A stretch of DNA of 24,854 nucleotides from a virus, in IMG/VR virus record IMGVR_UViG_3300032163_001981, positions 1 through 24,854 of that record; one strand, 5' to 3'. This document shows positions 7,329-14,048 of the stretch, one piece after another. Numbering within the stretch: position 1 is the first letter of the stretch; every line of letters starts with the position of its first letter. The position numbers were made by a program, and so were the translations under genes. The notes under the pieces were generated by a model. That model made no database searches and was not told the origin of the DNA. It saw only the letters and a list, made by a program, of their open reading frames with translations.

Positions 7329-7775
7329 TCATACGATAAACGGCAATGGATCAACGTACCCCTTGAATCCGTTATCAAGTTCGTTCTGCCATCTTGGTGG
7401 CCGATATCCGAAGTGCAGATGTGGTCCGCTCGAAAAACCGGTGTTATCGGAAAGTCCGATACGCTGACCGACAGCGACCTGTGCGCCAATACCGACGTAA
7501 AATTTGGATAGATGGCCGTAGATGGTTTGCGATCCATCCGGATGTTCAAGACGGATGTATTTGCCGTATCCCCTCACGCCTTCGTCTCTCATTTCCGCAA
7601 TCCTTCCAGTTGCCGCCGCTATCACATATCGGTGTCCGAGCGGTGAGTCCAAAAAGCGGGTGCGGTAGTCGATCCCGTTATGCCCCTTCATGCCGAATTG
7701 GGCATAGACTGCGGGACGCTCCCCGAAGTGCTGTGTGATAACCACCGGATCCATTGGGTGTTTCAGGTTGGGCAT
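7329..7775 (-). CDS. M23 family (LytM-type) peptidoglycan peptidase, likely endolysin
   Basis: This 148-residue metallopeptidase consists essentially of one M23 domain and should cleave peptide cross-links in the cell wall. The zinc-site motifs are GHNGIDY (31-37; His32 and Asp36) and HLH (119-121). A conserved GHLS (87-90) supplies the catalytic His88. The N-terminal HPMDPVVITQHFGERP is typical of the family. There is no signal peptide, so release through a holin is expected; a holin-like protein is encoded about 340 bp upstream. A virion-associated role in wall penetration during infection is an alternative. A terminator-like hairpin lies just upstream of its start. Confidence 0.9.
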   Translation of the reverse strand: MPNLKHPMDPVVITQHFGERPAVYAQFGMKGHNGIDYRTRFLDSPLGHRYVIAAATGRIAEMRDEGVRGYGKYIRLEHPDGSQTIYGHLSKFYVGIGAQVAVGQRIGLSDNTGFSSGPHLHFGYRPPRWQNELDNGFKGYVDPLPFIV

Positions 7776-7791
7776 AGGACAAGTTTACACG

Positions 7792-7818
7792 AAAAGAGGC
7801 CGCTTATGCGGCGGCCTC
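7792..7818 (-). terminator. Terminator-like hairpin at the end of the 77-residue gene
   Basis: On the minus strand an 8-bp stem GAGGCCGC/GCGGCCTC with a 7-nt loop is followed by TTTT (7792-7795). The stop codon of the upstream gene lies in the loop, the same design as the terminator at 7240-7268. The T-run is short, so partial read-through into the M23 peptidase gene is plausible. Confidence 0.6.
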
Positions 7819-8037
7819 CCCTTTCTTTTCGAGTTTCCCTTCAAGCTCAACGATCTTCTCGTTGGCCGTTTCGAGCTGGCGGTTCACCGCCCCGATGACC
7901 TGCTGGTCATGCTCTTCGGCGCTCGCAAGTTCGAAGCCGTTATTCAGGTAGCCCTGAAGCTTGGATTCGAGGGCTTCCGCATCGATGTCTCCGATGCGTT
8001 CAACGTTTCCGTCCTTCTTGATGAAGCGATACAACAT
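7804..8037 (-). CDS. Small coiled-coil protein of unknown function
   Basis: This 77-residue protein has a globular N-terminal half (MLYRFIKKDG, then EALESKLQGYLNNGFELASAEEHDQQ) and a C-terminal heptad-like coiled coil (VNRQLETANEKIVELEGKLEKKGE). I do not recognise the family; short proteins of this kind are common near phage lysis genes. It lies between the holin-like gene and the M23 peptidase gene. It starts after a 75-bp gap holding one copy of the recurring TGTGGA motif, and its stop is in the loop of a terminator-like hairpin, so it may form its own short transcript. Confidence 0.7.
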   Translation of the reverse strand: MLYRFIKKDGNVERIGDIDAEALESKLQGYLNNGFELASAEEHDQQVIGAVNRQLETANEKIVELEGKLEKKGEAAA

Positions 8038-8066
8038 AGGTGTCAGTTAGTGGGTTATGCATTCAG

Positions 8067-8106
8067 GATAATGAATCGGCCTGGCGAAATGGCCCGGAAA
8101 TCCACA
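8067..8106 (-). promoter_or_regulatory. Recurring intergenic motif, copy C
   Basis: Read on the minus strand, TGTGGA (8101-8106), TTTCGC (8084-8089) and TTATC (8067-8071) occur with the same phasing as copies B and, with small shifts, D and E. The motif fills the 75-bp gap before the 77-residue gene. It may be a phage promoter or a protein-binding site. Confidence 0.4.
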
Positions 8107-8112
8107 GGCTGA

Positions 8113-8361
8113 TTAGCTCGTGGTCTTCTGCTGCAAGAGCATCGACATGCGTTCCGTGGCCTGGGTGTTGGCCTGCATGTTCTTGTCGATTTCTTTCAGA
8201 ACTTCCGTCTGCCCTTGGAGAGCGGCGGAAAAGCTCTCGATGGCCGCGCCATGCTTCTCGAAAATCTGCAGGAGTTTCCAGCAAATGATGCCGATGACGG
8301 CAACGGACCCGAGAGCCGGACCGAGGCTTCCAAGATCCTGCAGGAAGGATGTAGGTTCCAT
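8113..8361 (-). CDS. Holin-like small membrane protein
   Basis: This 82-residue protein has one clear membrane-spanning segment at about residues 13-32 (GPALGSVAVIGIICWKLLQI). A long amphipathic, heptad-like tail follows (FEKHGAAIESFSAALQGQ, EVLKEIDKNMQANTQATERM). One transmembrane helix with a charged or coiled tail is the architecture of several small phage holins and holin-like membrane proteins. The gene lies between a 26-residue membrane peptide gene and the M23 peptidase locus, which supports a lysis role. Its ATG follows the TAA of the upstream mini-gene directly (TAACATATG). Holin function is inferred; no family signature was identified. Confidence 0.65.
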   Translation of the reverse strand: MEPTSFLQDLGSLGPALGSVAVIGIICWKLLQIFEKHGAAIESFSAALQGQTEVLKEIDKNMQANTQATERMSMLLQQKTTS

Positions 8362-8364
8362 ATG

Positions 8365-8445
8365 TTAGGAGGCTATTTTTATTGCGTAAAAGGCAATCAC
8401 GATTGCGACGGCTCCCACTCCGATAGGAACGAGACAGCCGCGCAT
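8365..8445 (-). CDS. 26-residue membrane mini-protein
   Basis: This very short frame fits exactly between the tail tube stop codon and the holin-like start codon. It begins at the TGATATG junction and ends in TAACATATG, the same stop-start geometry as the neighbouring genes. The peptide is almost entirely one transmembrane helix: MRGCLVPIG, then VGAVAIVIAFYAIKIAS. It could be a second holin component, an antiholin or a pinholin-like peptide. It is supported by tight packing and strong hydrophobicity; its length makes chance a real possibility. Confidence 0.55.
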   Translation of the reverse strand: MRGCLVPIGVGAVAIVIAFYAIKIAS

Positions 8446-8446
8446 A

Positions 8447-9415
8447 TCAGTAGGAGGCGACCGTGTTCCGAACGGTGCCGGTAATCATGGCCGAATCCGA
8501 TTCCGAATAGAACGCTTTGAATTTGAGTGTCTGGAGCACTACGTCTCCTTTGCCCATGGAGCGCGTGACTTCCGAGAGCAATGCCTTGGCGAGCTCGTAG
8601 CGCACGCGCGGGCTAGAAGCCGCACCGATGGTGACGGAGGCGTTCGTGAGATCGATGCGTACCGCTTGAACGGTGTTGGCCAAGAGGTTCGTCACTTGCG
8701 ATTGGTCGTCGTAGACAAGAGTGATCTCGCCTTCGACCTGGAACAGACGGTTCAGGATGTCCTGCGGATTGGCATCGCCAAGCGCCCGATCTTCTTCCAC
8801 GTTCTTCGTGACTTTCAGGCTAACCGAACGCACCTTCACTGCCGACGCGCCTGCAAGGCCCGCTAGCGAACTCGCGAAGCGAATTTCGCCATGCGTCGGC
8901 AGGAAGATGTTCTCCGCGACATAGGTCGCGGAACGCGATTGCGTCGCTCCTGTCTTGGAGCGGAACCCGAACTTGCCCATGGCGTGTTTTTCAAGCTCAA
9001 CTGCGAATTCCATGTCGGTCAGCATGGCGAGGACATAATCCTTGCCCGCATTCGCTTCTTTCAGGTGGAGCGAAAGGGATTGGTGCTGATTGGATTGCTG
9101 GACCGAATAGACGTGGTCGTAAACGCCGGTCTCGACCGTTGAATCCGCGACGGAACCGAATAAGGCGAGCATGAGCAAGCCGAAAGACTTGTCACGGATG
9201 GGGAGGGTGAAATTTCCCTCGCCGTATTTGCCGACAAGCTGCGCGTCCACGGAATCCTCGATCAAGTTCCGGCTGGACTCGTCGACCGATTGCATGATGT
9301 GCTCGTCGACCGAAACTTCAGACGGGCGGAGCCAATAGCCGGGCGCAACGGCCGTACCTCGGGAGGTTTCTTTCCCGATCCCGAGATCAATGCGCGAACC
9401 GATGAATTTTGCCAT
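8447..9415 (-). CDS. Major tail tube protein
   Basis: This 322-residue protein is probably the subunit of the non-contractile tail tube. It begins MAKFIGSRIDLGIGKETSRGT and continues with PGYWLRPSEVSVDEHI; phage tail tube proteins often start with a similar 'K(E)xxxGTA' segment. The remainder is beta-rich without enzyme motifs and contains EGEITLVYDDQSQVTNLLA in the C-terminal third. It lies downstream of the connector and terminator genes and upstream of the tail chaperone and tape measure genes, the standard position. It starts 3 nt after the TAA of the 68-residue gene (TAACCTATG). The assignment is by position and general character. Confidence 0.8.
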   Translation of the reverse strand: MAKFIGSRIDLGIGKETSRGTAVAPGYWLRPSEVSVDEHIMQSVDESSRNLIEDSVDAQLVGKYGEGNFTLPIRDKSFGLLMLALFGSVADSTVETGVYDHVYSVQQSNQHQSLSLHLKEANAGKDYVLAMLTDMEFAVELEKHAMGKFGFRSKTGATQSRSATYVAENIFLPTHGEIRFASSLAGLAGASAVKVRSVSLKVTKNVEEDRALGDANPQDILNRLFQVEGEITLVYDDQSQVTNLLANTVQAVRIDLTNASVTIGAASSPRVRYELAKALLSEVTRSMGKGDVVLQTLKFKAFYSESDSAMITGTVRNTVASY

Positions 9416-9418
9416 AGG

Positions 9419-9625
9419 TTATGGGTTGGTTAATGCGTAGCGGCGGTTATATTCCGCAACCGCTTCGTCGAAAGATTTGGCACGAATGGTCGTGGGCGGA
9501 CGGTCTCCATCCGCACTGAAATACCACTCCTCCTGCCCCGCTTCCTTCTGGACTGCAAGGCGACGCTCTTCGCTTTTCGAACGTGGAGCTTGGGAGATGA
9601 CTTTATTTTCTGCTTTCTCAATCAT
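9419..9625 (-). CDS. Small charged protein of unknown function
   Basis: This 68-residue protein begins MIEKAENKVISQAPRSKSEERR and ends with a compact segment (EEWYFSADGDRPPTTIRAKSFDEAVAEYNRRYALTNP). The second half looks like a small folded unit with a 'SFDEAVAEY' helix of the kind seen in many short phage proteins. It lies between the tail terminator-like and tail tube genes. It starts after a 51-bp gap holding a copy of the recurring TGTGGA motif. The stop is 3 nt from the tail tube ATG. No function is proposed. Confidence 0.7.
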   Translation of the reverse strand: MIEKAENKVISQAPRSKSEERRLAVQKEAGQEEWYFSADGDRPPTTIRAKSFDEAVAEYNRRYALTNP

Positions 9626-9635
9626 ACGGATACAG

Positions 9636-9675
9636 CGTAACGGGATAGGTTTCCGGAATGCGCGACTAATCCACA
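9636..9675 (-). promoter_or_regulatory. Recurring intergenic motif, copy B
   Basis: On the minus strand TGTGGA (9670-9675), TTCCGG (9653-9658) and TTACG (9636-9640) occur in the 51-bp gap after the tail terminator-like gene. The last element ends about 10 nt before the next ATG, as in copy E. Confidence 0.4.
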
Positions 9676-9676
9676 G

Positions 9677-10114
9677 CTACCCGTTGTCCTGGATCTTCCG
9701 GCAGCGGAGCGTGAGGACAGAGACGTAGTGCGGTTTACCGCGCCATTCGATGACGCCTGAACGCGAAAGCGCAGGCCAGATCGCTCCGTCGCAAATGCCT
9801 CCGAGGTCACGGTCATGGGCGAATTCGTAGACAAGGTTGTCGAGCACGGCATCGAGTGATTTCTCGGCCGCTGACGCTCCTTGATTCCCCATCTCAGCGT
9901 AAAGCAGGATGTCGAATTGGTACTCGATTAAATCTTCGCGGCTCGTAAAAAAAGATCCTTCGCTTGTCGCGCGGCGGAGTTCGGCGACCGGATAGCTGGC
10001 GATATCCATCCCCTGCTGGTCCTGTTCGCCGTCGTAGACTTCGCCAAGTACGCCCGCAGTTTTGCGAGCATCGAGCTTGGCCTTGAGGCCGGCACGGATA
10101 GCGGTGAATGACAT
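9677..10114 (-). CDS. Tail terminator-like (minor tail) protein
   Basis: This 145-residue protein begins MSFTAIRAGLKAKLDA, a typical opening for tail terminator and minor tail proteins: a short helix followed by a mixed alpha/beta domain (ASYPVAELRR, DLIEYQFDILLYAEMG, LDAVLDNLVYEF, YVSVLTLRCRKI). It follows the gp10-like gene and precedes the tail tube gene, the position of lambda U-like terminators, which cap the tube and join it to the head. Its ATG lies in the exact junction TGATATG. A longer in-frame reading upstream would overlap the gp10-like gene and is rejected. Confidence 0.7.
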   Translation of the reverse strand: MSFTAIRAGLKAKLDARKTAGVLGEVYDGEQDQQGMDIASYPVAELRRATSEGSFFTSREDLIEYQFDILLYAEMGNQGASAAEKSLDAVLDNLVYEFAHDRDLGGICDGAIWPALSRSGVIEWRGKPHYVSVLTLRCRKIQDNG

Positions 10115-10115
10115 A

Positions 10116-10502
10116 TCAATCTGCGAATTCGGCAATCCGGTCAGGGATGCGTGAGAGGACTTCCTCGAATCGTTTATCGATAAAAGGCTTGGCGCGCTCC
10201 ACAAGCTTTTCCATGTAGAGCCGAGGCTTGATGTAGCGAGTACCGTAGTTCACATAGGCCGCGTACTCGACCGTCGGACCGATGGCACGAAATAAACGCG
10301 CTCGGATTTTTCCTAGCTCGAATGAGTTAGAGAGAAACCCATGGCGATACGGGACGATGCCGAAACGTTTGAGCGAGAGGTTAGAAATAATTCCAACCGC
10401 ATCGTCGAGTGCGGCTTCAAGCTCCCGTTCTGCATCCGCCGGGGAGCGTTCGACGGCTCGGATCAGGCGGTCAAGATTTTTAATTTCAATGCGGATAGCC
10501 AT
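10116..10502 (-). CDS. HK97 gp10-like head-tail/tail-completion protein
   Basis: This 128-residue protein matches the HK97 gp10-like family pattern. It has a helical N-terminus (NLDRLIRAVERSPADAERELEAALDDAVGII), then VPYRHGFLSNSF. The signature segment near residues 74-90 places a Tyr-rich strand 'VEYAAYVNYGTRYIKPRLYM', and a C-terminal helix follows. Such proteins act at the head-tail joint or in tail completion. The gene lies between the gp6-like connector and the tail terminator-like gene, as in HK97-type genomes. The start is the ATG in TGATATG at 10502; a 25-residue longer frame runs into the upstream gene and is not used. Confidence 0.85.
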   Translation of the reverse strand: MAIRIEIKNLDRLIRAVERSPADAERELEAALDDAVGIISNLSLKRFGIVPYRHGFLSNSFELGKIRARLFRAIGPTVEYAAYVNYGTRYIKPRLYMEKLVERAKPFIDKRFEEVLSRIPDRIAEFAD

Positions 10503-10503
10503 A

Positions 10504-11118
10504 TCAAGGCAGGAATACTCGACGATAGCGGTCGAGGGTTGCGATCTCTTCCGGCTCAAGGTTCTGCATCCAGACAACGCTCGCCTCTCCGGCGGATTCG
10601 GACTGCTTGCCGTCGGCTTCCCGCTTCTTGAATGCTTTGACGATTAGGCGTTCGCATAAGTCTGAGAGATCAAATGGAAGCGTGTGGGTCGCGGTGTATG
10701 GATTCGTAAAATCAATTTTGTAGCCAGCCGTATACGATGCGCGGATATTATTCGTGCCTTTCGGAACGCCAGAATAAATTCGGATGAGTCCCGAGGATCC
10801 ATCGCCGACAAGTTCGAATTCACTAGCCAAATACGCCGTCCAAGATGGGTTGTCAGGCGTGCCAAGGCGATATTGGAGACCCGAAAGTGCCGATACCGGG
10901 GATTGCTTCAGCATGAGTATCCGTCCCCCGTCGGATTCCATGAGGCAGAGTTCGTTGGAATAGGTATTTTCCTTGAACCGCCTGCCGCAATGCGACTCGA
11001 TAAAATCCGTGGACGCATCGATCAGGCGTTCTAGAAGCGCGTCAAAACCGGCCGACGTGAGTCCGAGCCGGTCTTTGACCCGTTGGAGAGTCGTGAGTGC
11101 GTGGGGAACGGTAGCCAT
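10504..11118 (-). CDS. Head-tail connector protein (gp6-like)
   Basis: This 204-residue protein has the all-helical N-terminal pattern of gp6-like connectors (TTLQRVKDRLGLTSAGFDALLERLIDASTDFIE, then SHCGRRF). A beta insertion follows (LMLKQSPVSALSGLQYR), as does the typical IRASYTAGY. A C-terminal helical part contains LPFDLSDLCERLIVKAFKKRE. Connectors of this family form a ring under the portal. It lies downstream of the capsid genes. The 51-bp gap upstream (11119-11169) has no TGTGGA motif but contains a small hairpin (CCGCA/TGCGG). The ATG has no Shine-Dalgarno sequence; CTTCT precedes it. Confidence 0.85.
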   Translation of the reverse strand: MATVPHALTTLQRVKDRLGLTSAGFDALLERLIDASTDFIESHCGRRFKENTYSNELCLMESDGGRILMLKQSPVSALSGLQYRLGTPDNPSWTAYLASEFELVGDGSSGLIRIYSGVPKGTNNIRASYTAGYKIDFTNPYTATHTLPFDLSDLCERLIVKAFKKREADGKQSESAGEASVVWMQNLEPEEIATLDRYRRVFLP

Positions 11119-11169
11119 AGAAGCCGGATGGAACCGCCCCGCATGAATGCGGAGCGGATGCCCTCTGGC

Positions 11170-11586
11170 CTAGACGGAAGCGTCTGGCGTATTTGCAGGG
11201 TTCGAATGCGCGCGTCCGAGATTGAACAGGACGGCACATGGGATGGACGGGGTCGTCCCGCCAACCGTGAGCACCGCACGCATGTAGCGCTTGCGGCTCC
11301 CGACGCCTAAACCGTTCACGCGAATGGTTTTGAGCTGGTTGTCGGCGGTGATGGCGACCGATGCGCCCGTAATGTCGGCTGCATCCGATCCGTTCGACGC
11401 GGCTCCTTCTTGGACTTTCACCACATAGGTTTCGTCCGTGTCCGCGAGATCGATGTCGCCGGCCGAAACCACGACTTCGAGGTTGTCGTAGCCCATGGTG
11501 TCGATGACGCCACCGTTCGCGTTCGCGGTGCGAACAGCCGGTACGAGCGATGCCAGGGGTTTGACGTTGTCTCCAATGTTCTTCAT
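11170..11586 (-). CDS. Capsid-associated beta-rich protein, possible decoration protein
   Basis: This 138-residue protein has alternating hydrophobic and polar residues typical of a beta-sandwich (YDNLEVVVSAGDIDLADT, ETYVVKVQEGAA, RKRYMRAVLTVGG) and no enzyme motif. It lies two genes downstream of the major capsid protein. Small beta-rich proteins there are often capsid decoration or head-completion proteins; that role is inferred, and no family was recognised. The start follows TAA plus CCCCTTGCT, a pyrimidine-rich leader like those of its neighbours. The C-terminal tail (AHSNPANTPDASV) is probably flexible. Confidence 0.65.
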   Translation of the reverse strand: MKNIGDNVKPLASLVPAVRTANANGGVIDTMGYDNLEVVVSAGDIDLADTDETYVVKVQEGAASNGSDAADITGASVAITADNQLKTIRVNGLGVGSRKRYMRAVLTVGGTTPSIPCAVLFNLGRAHSNPANTPDASV

Positions 11587-11595
11587 AGCAAGGGG

Positions 11596-11940
11596 TTATG
11601 CCGACGCGCCCTCGTCGGTCTTTGGTTTGTTATCGCCGTCCTCTTGGGCTTGAGGCAGGCTCTCCGTGAGCAAGTCACGCAATTCTCCGACCGAAGCGGA
11701 TTCGTCGAATGCGACGCCGAGTTTCTCGAGCACCGCAATGACATCCGGCTTCTTCAGCTTGGCGATCTCTTCCTTGGCAGGAAGTTCGCCGCCGGCATCT
11801 TCCGTATCGGACTTGGGCACGATGGGTTCCAGATAATCCGGTCCGTATGCGGAGGCTTCCGCTTCGGTCATTTCGATTACCTCTCCCCGTTCGCGCCTGC
11901 CCGACCAGCCGATGGGTTTCAGGACTTTGTAAGTACCCAT
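11596..11940 (-). CDS. Small protein with a HeH/SAP-like C-terminal segment
   Basis: This 114-residue protein has an N-terminal beta-like segment common in small phage proteins near capsid genes (YKVLKPIGWSGRRERGEVI). A probable helix-extended-loop-helix follows at about residues 56-92 (EEIAKLKKPDVIAVLEKLG, then SVGELRDLLTESL), similar to SAP/HeH or Rho-N folds, which often bind nucleic acid. The tail is acidic and flexible. It starts 5 nt after the capsid stop (TAATCCCTATG). A role in head completion or in contact with packaged DNA is possible; this is inferred from the motif and position. Confidence 0.65.
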   Translation of the reverse strand: MGTYKVLKPIGWSGRRERGEVIEMTEAEASAYGPDYLEPIVPKSDTEDAGGELPAKEEIAKLKKPDVIAVLEKLGVAFDESASVGELRDLLTESLPQAQEDGDNKPKTDEGASA

Positions 11941-11945
11941 AGGGA

Positions 11946-13130
11946 TTAGGACGCGGCCGTCTTGATGGTCGTAAGGGCGGCGGCCAGAGCGATCACGGCC
12001 GCGTGGCGGTTGCCCATGACCATTCCGACCTGGCGAGCCAAGGCGATTTCCTTGCCGCCGAACGTACCGGAGTTATAGCGTTCCATTTCCATCTCGCCTT
12101 TCATGCCGAGAGCGACAGCCTTGAGGTTGCCGAACACGCCGAACTTGGTACCTGCGGCGGAAGCGCTGTAGGCCGGAAGGTGGCGCACGGTGTAGACCGG
12201 AAAACCGAGAATCTCGCCTGCAGGTTTCGGACCACCGTTCCGAGGATTGGCAGACAACAGAGAACCGGCTTGCGGGAGCAAGTAGTTGCCCGCCGTGTCT
12301 TTCTGCGCGCGGAACTTCGCCCAGTTGGTGCGGCTGAAATAAAAGGCGGCTGAATTGAGCACCGACTCTTCCACGTTCGCAATCACATCCGACGAATCGT
12401 CGACGACTTTGTAGTTCCCGAATCCGGTCGCGCCGGAAGCGAGGCTGTAAGCCGCAACGTCCGCGCTCGACATGATGCCGACGAACGGATTGCCCGTACC
12501 GATGAAGACCTGCTTGTCGACCATGTTGGCCAAGGCTTCCGCTGCGAGAGCGATCAGCCATTCCCCGACGGCAGGCGTGGCATCGGCCAAGAGATCTTTG
12601 CCGACCACGAACGCGAGCTGCCAAGGCTTGGCCAAAAGACGCGCCATCTTGAAGGTGATGCCCGTGACGTTGCCTGCGGCATCGACGCCAAGATATTCAC
12701 CTTCAAGGAATGAACCGGCGTAGCTCGGAATATCGAGCTCGTCGGTTTTCATGTCCCAGCGCGCGCACTGACTCATGGCGACGCCGACGGTCGCGGCAAC
12801 GCGCAAAATGGCGTTGGCGACTTCGGTCGGCACAAGGTAACCACCGCGAGAATCCTGCTCGCCGATGATGGTCTCGTTGGCCTTCACGGCCGACGGGATA
12901 GCGATGGACTTCACGAACTTCGCAAACTCCGACTTCTGGGCGTCCGAAAGGCCGGTCTTGTCGTGACCCAGCATGAGTTTTTCGAGACGCAGCTGTTCGA
13001 CGGCTTCACGCACGATACCCGCGCGCTCGTCACCGATAAGCGTTTTCACTTTCTCTTGGAGGGCGGTATCGAGGTGACCCTTGATATCCTCCGCGAGTTC
13101 CGACTTGAACTGTTCCAATTCTTTCAACAT
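11946..13130 (-). CDS. Major capsid protein (HK97 fold)
   Basis: This 394-residue protein starts with a helical, charged delta-like region (1-85; LEQFKSELAEDIKGHLDTA). The mature core begins near residue 88, where IGEQDSRGGYLVPTEVANAIL is the standard opening of HK97-type capsid proteins. Later landmarks are SFLEGEYLGVDA, LAKPWQLAFVVGKDLLAD, AAEALANMVDKQVFIGTG, LGFPVYTVRHLP and a final GMVMGNRHAAVIAL. The prohead protease upstream should remove the N-terminal region during maturation. The ATG at 13130 follows TAATCCCT; a longer reading frame would overlap the protease gene. The cleavage point itself is inferred. Confidence 0.93.
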   Translation of the reverse strand: MLKELEQFKSELAEDIKGHLDTALQEKVKTLIGDERAGIVREAVEQLRLEKLMLGHDKTGLSDAQKSEFAKFVKSIAIPSAVKANETIIGEQDSRGGYLVPTEVANAILRVAATVGVAMSQCARWDMKTDELDIPSYAGSFLEGEYLGVDAAGNVTGITFKMARLLAKPWQLAFVVGKDLLADATPAVGEWLIALAAEALANMVDKQVFIGTGNPFVGIMSSADVAAYSLASGATGFGNYKVVDDSSDVIANVEESVLNSAAFYFSRTNWAKFRAQKDTAGNYLLPQAGSLLSANPRNGGPKPAGEILGFPVYTVRHLPAYSASAAGTKFGVFGNLKAVALGMKGEMEMERYNSGTFGGKEIALARQVGMVMGNRHAAVIALAAALTTIKTAAS

Positions 13131-13135
13131 AGGGA

Positions 13136-13984
13136 TTATTTTTGACGAATAAAGATTTTGCTCTTTGCGAGAGCGTCCGACGTTGCCGTGTTCACGGCGC
13201 GCAAGACCTGCTTCATGAGGAGCCATTGTTTGAAGACTTCCTCTTCGGATCCTGCGCCACTCGACCTTTGTTTCGGGGTTCCGCCATCGTCGGACGTTTT
13301 CCCCTCGGAACCCTGCGAACCCGCCGCATCGAGCAGCTGCCGCAAAGCTCCGTTAGCCTGTTCCAAGAGATTGATGGTTGATTCAATGGACTGCCGGCTC
13401 TTTTCCGAAAGCGTCCGCCCGTCCTTCTCCTCCGCATCCAGCTCCGCCTTCGTTTCCTCTTCCATGGGTGGAATCGGATCCGGAGCGGGAGGCGTTTCCA
13501 ATTCTTCCGTCTTTGAGACGAATGCCTCGACCGCTTTCTCCTCTTCCGGCCCGATGTCCTTCACGGACAAAGTGTGGGCGCTCGGATTGCAGGGAACGGC
13601 GACGAAACTGATCTCGAGAAGCTCGTTTGCGATCCGTCCGTCCACTTCTTTCCGCTGGAAGCCGACCGAAACGGTGTCGAGGAATCCCTGGACCACCATC
13701 TCGTCCGTTTCCCTGGCCGCTTGGGTGATGGCATGGAAAAGCGGTTCGAATAAAAGCTGGCGGTTCTCGGTACGGATGTTTTCGGCAAGTCCCACGATGG
13801 ACTTCACGGAATAATCGTGGTCGATGAGCAGGCGCGGAGATTTCCGGAAGTTCGTAAGATCCCATGTGTCGATGGGAATGGATTCGCCGGAGCGGTCGAC
13901 GGTTTCGTCAGACGCGACGACAGTCAGCCGTCCGTTCTCGGATTTGCGTACGAACGCTTTGAGTTGGAGTTTTTCTAGTTGCAT
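13136..13984 (-). CDS. Prohead protease (S78/HK97 family) with scaffold-like tail
   Basis: This 282-residue protein has an N-terminal protease domain (1-145). Likely catalytic residues are His56 in LLIDHDYSVKSIVGLAE and Ser106 in DTVSVGFQ. The conserved ELLEISFVAVPCNP lies at 121-134. Residues 150-282 are low-complexity and acidic/helical (PAPDPIPPMEEETKAELDAEE, STINLLEQANGALRQLLDAAG), consistent with a scaffolding extension on the protease. It lies directly upstream of the major capsid gene, its substrate in HK97-like systems. A 64-bp gap with a perfect DnaA-box-like sequence and the TGTGGA motif precedes it, so it may start a transcript. Confidence 0.9.
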   Translation of the reverse strand: MQLEKLQLKAFVRKSENGRLTVVASDETVDRSGESIPIDTWDLTNFRKSPRLLIDHDYSVKSIVGLAENIRTENRQLLFEPLFHAITQAARETDEMVVQGFLDTVSVGFQRKEVDGRIANELLEISFVAVPCNPSAHTLSVKDIGPEEEKAVEAFVSKTEELETPPAPDPIPPMEEETKAELDAEEKDGRTLSEKSRQSIESTINLLEQANGALRQLLDAAGSQGSEGKTSDDGGTPKQRSSGAGSEEEVFKQWLLMKQVLRAVNTATSDALAKSKIFIRQK

Positions 13985-14001
13985 AGCGCGTGCCGTATGG
14001 T

Positions 14002-14047
14002 GATAAGCGTAGAGGGACGCATGGGTTAAAAGACTGGATTATCCACA
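14002..14047 (-). promoter_or_regulatory. Recurring intergenic motif, copy A (with perfect DnaA-box match)
   Basis: The 64-bp gap before the protease gene contains TTATCCACA (14039-14047, plus strand), a perfect match to the bacterial DnaA box. Read on the minus strand it is the TGTGGATAA form of the recurring motif, within the dyad TGGAT-A-ATCCA. A TTATC element lies at 14002-14006, about 6 bp further away than in copies B, C and E. Confidence 0.4.
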
Positions 14048-14048
14048 A

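Noticed and set aside
10198-10203. Sixth TGTGGA on the minus strand
   Set aside because: It is inside the gp10-like coding sequence (codons for Val-Glu) without the TTTCGG and TTATC partners, so it is treated as chance.
11410-11949. Plus-strand frame of 179 codons across two capsid-associated genes
   Set aside because: It spans two tightly packed minus-strand genes and their junction, and its product resembles no known protein.
13158-13814. Plus-strand frame of 218 codons opposite the prohead protease
   Set aside because: Composition is Ser/Arg-rich shadow sequence without domains, while the minus-strand protease motifs are clear.
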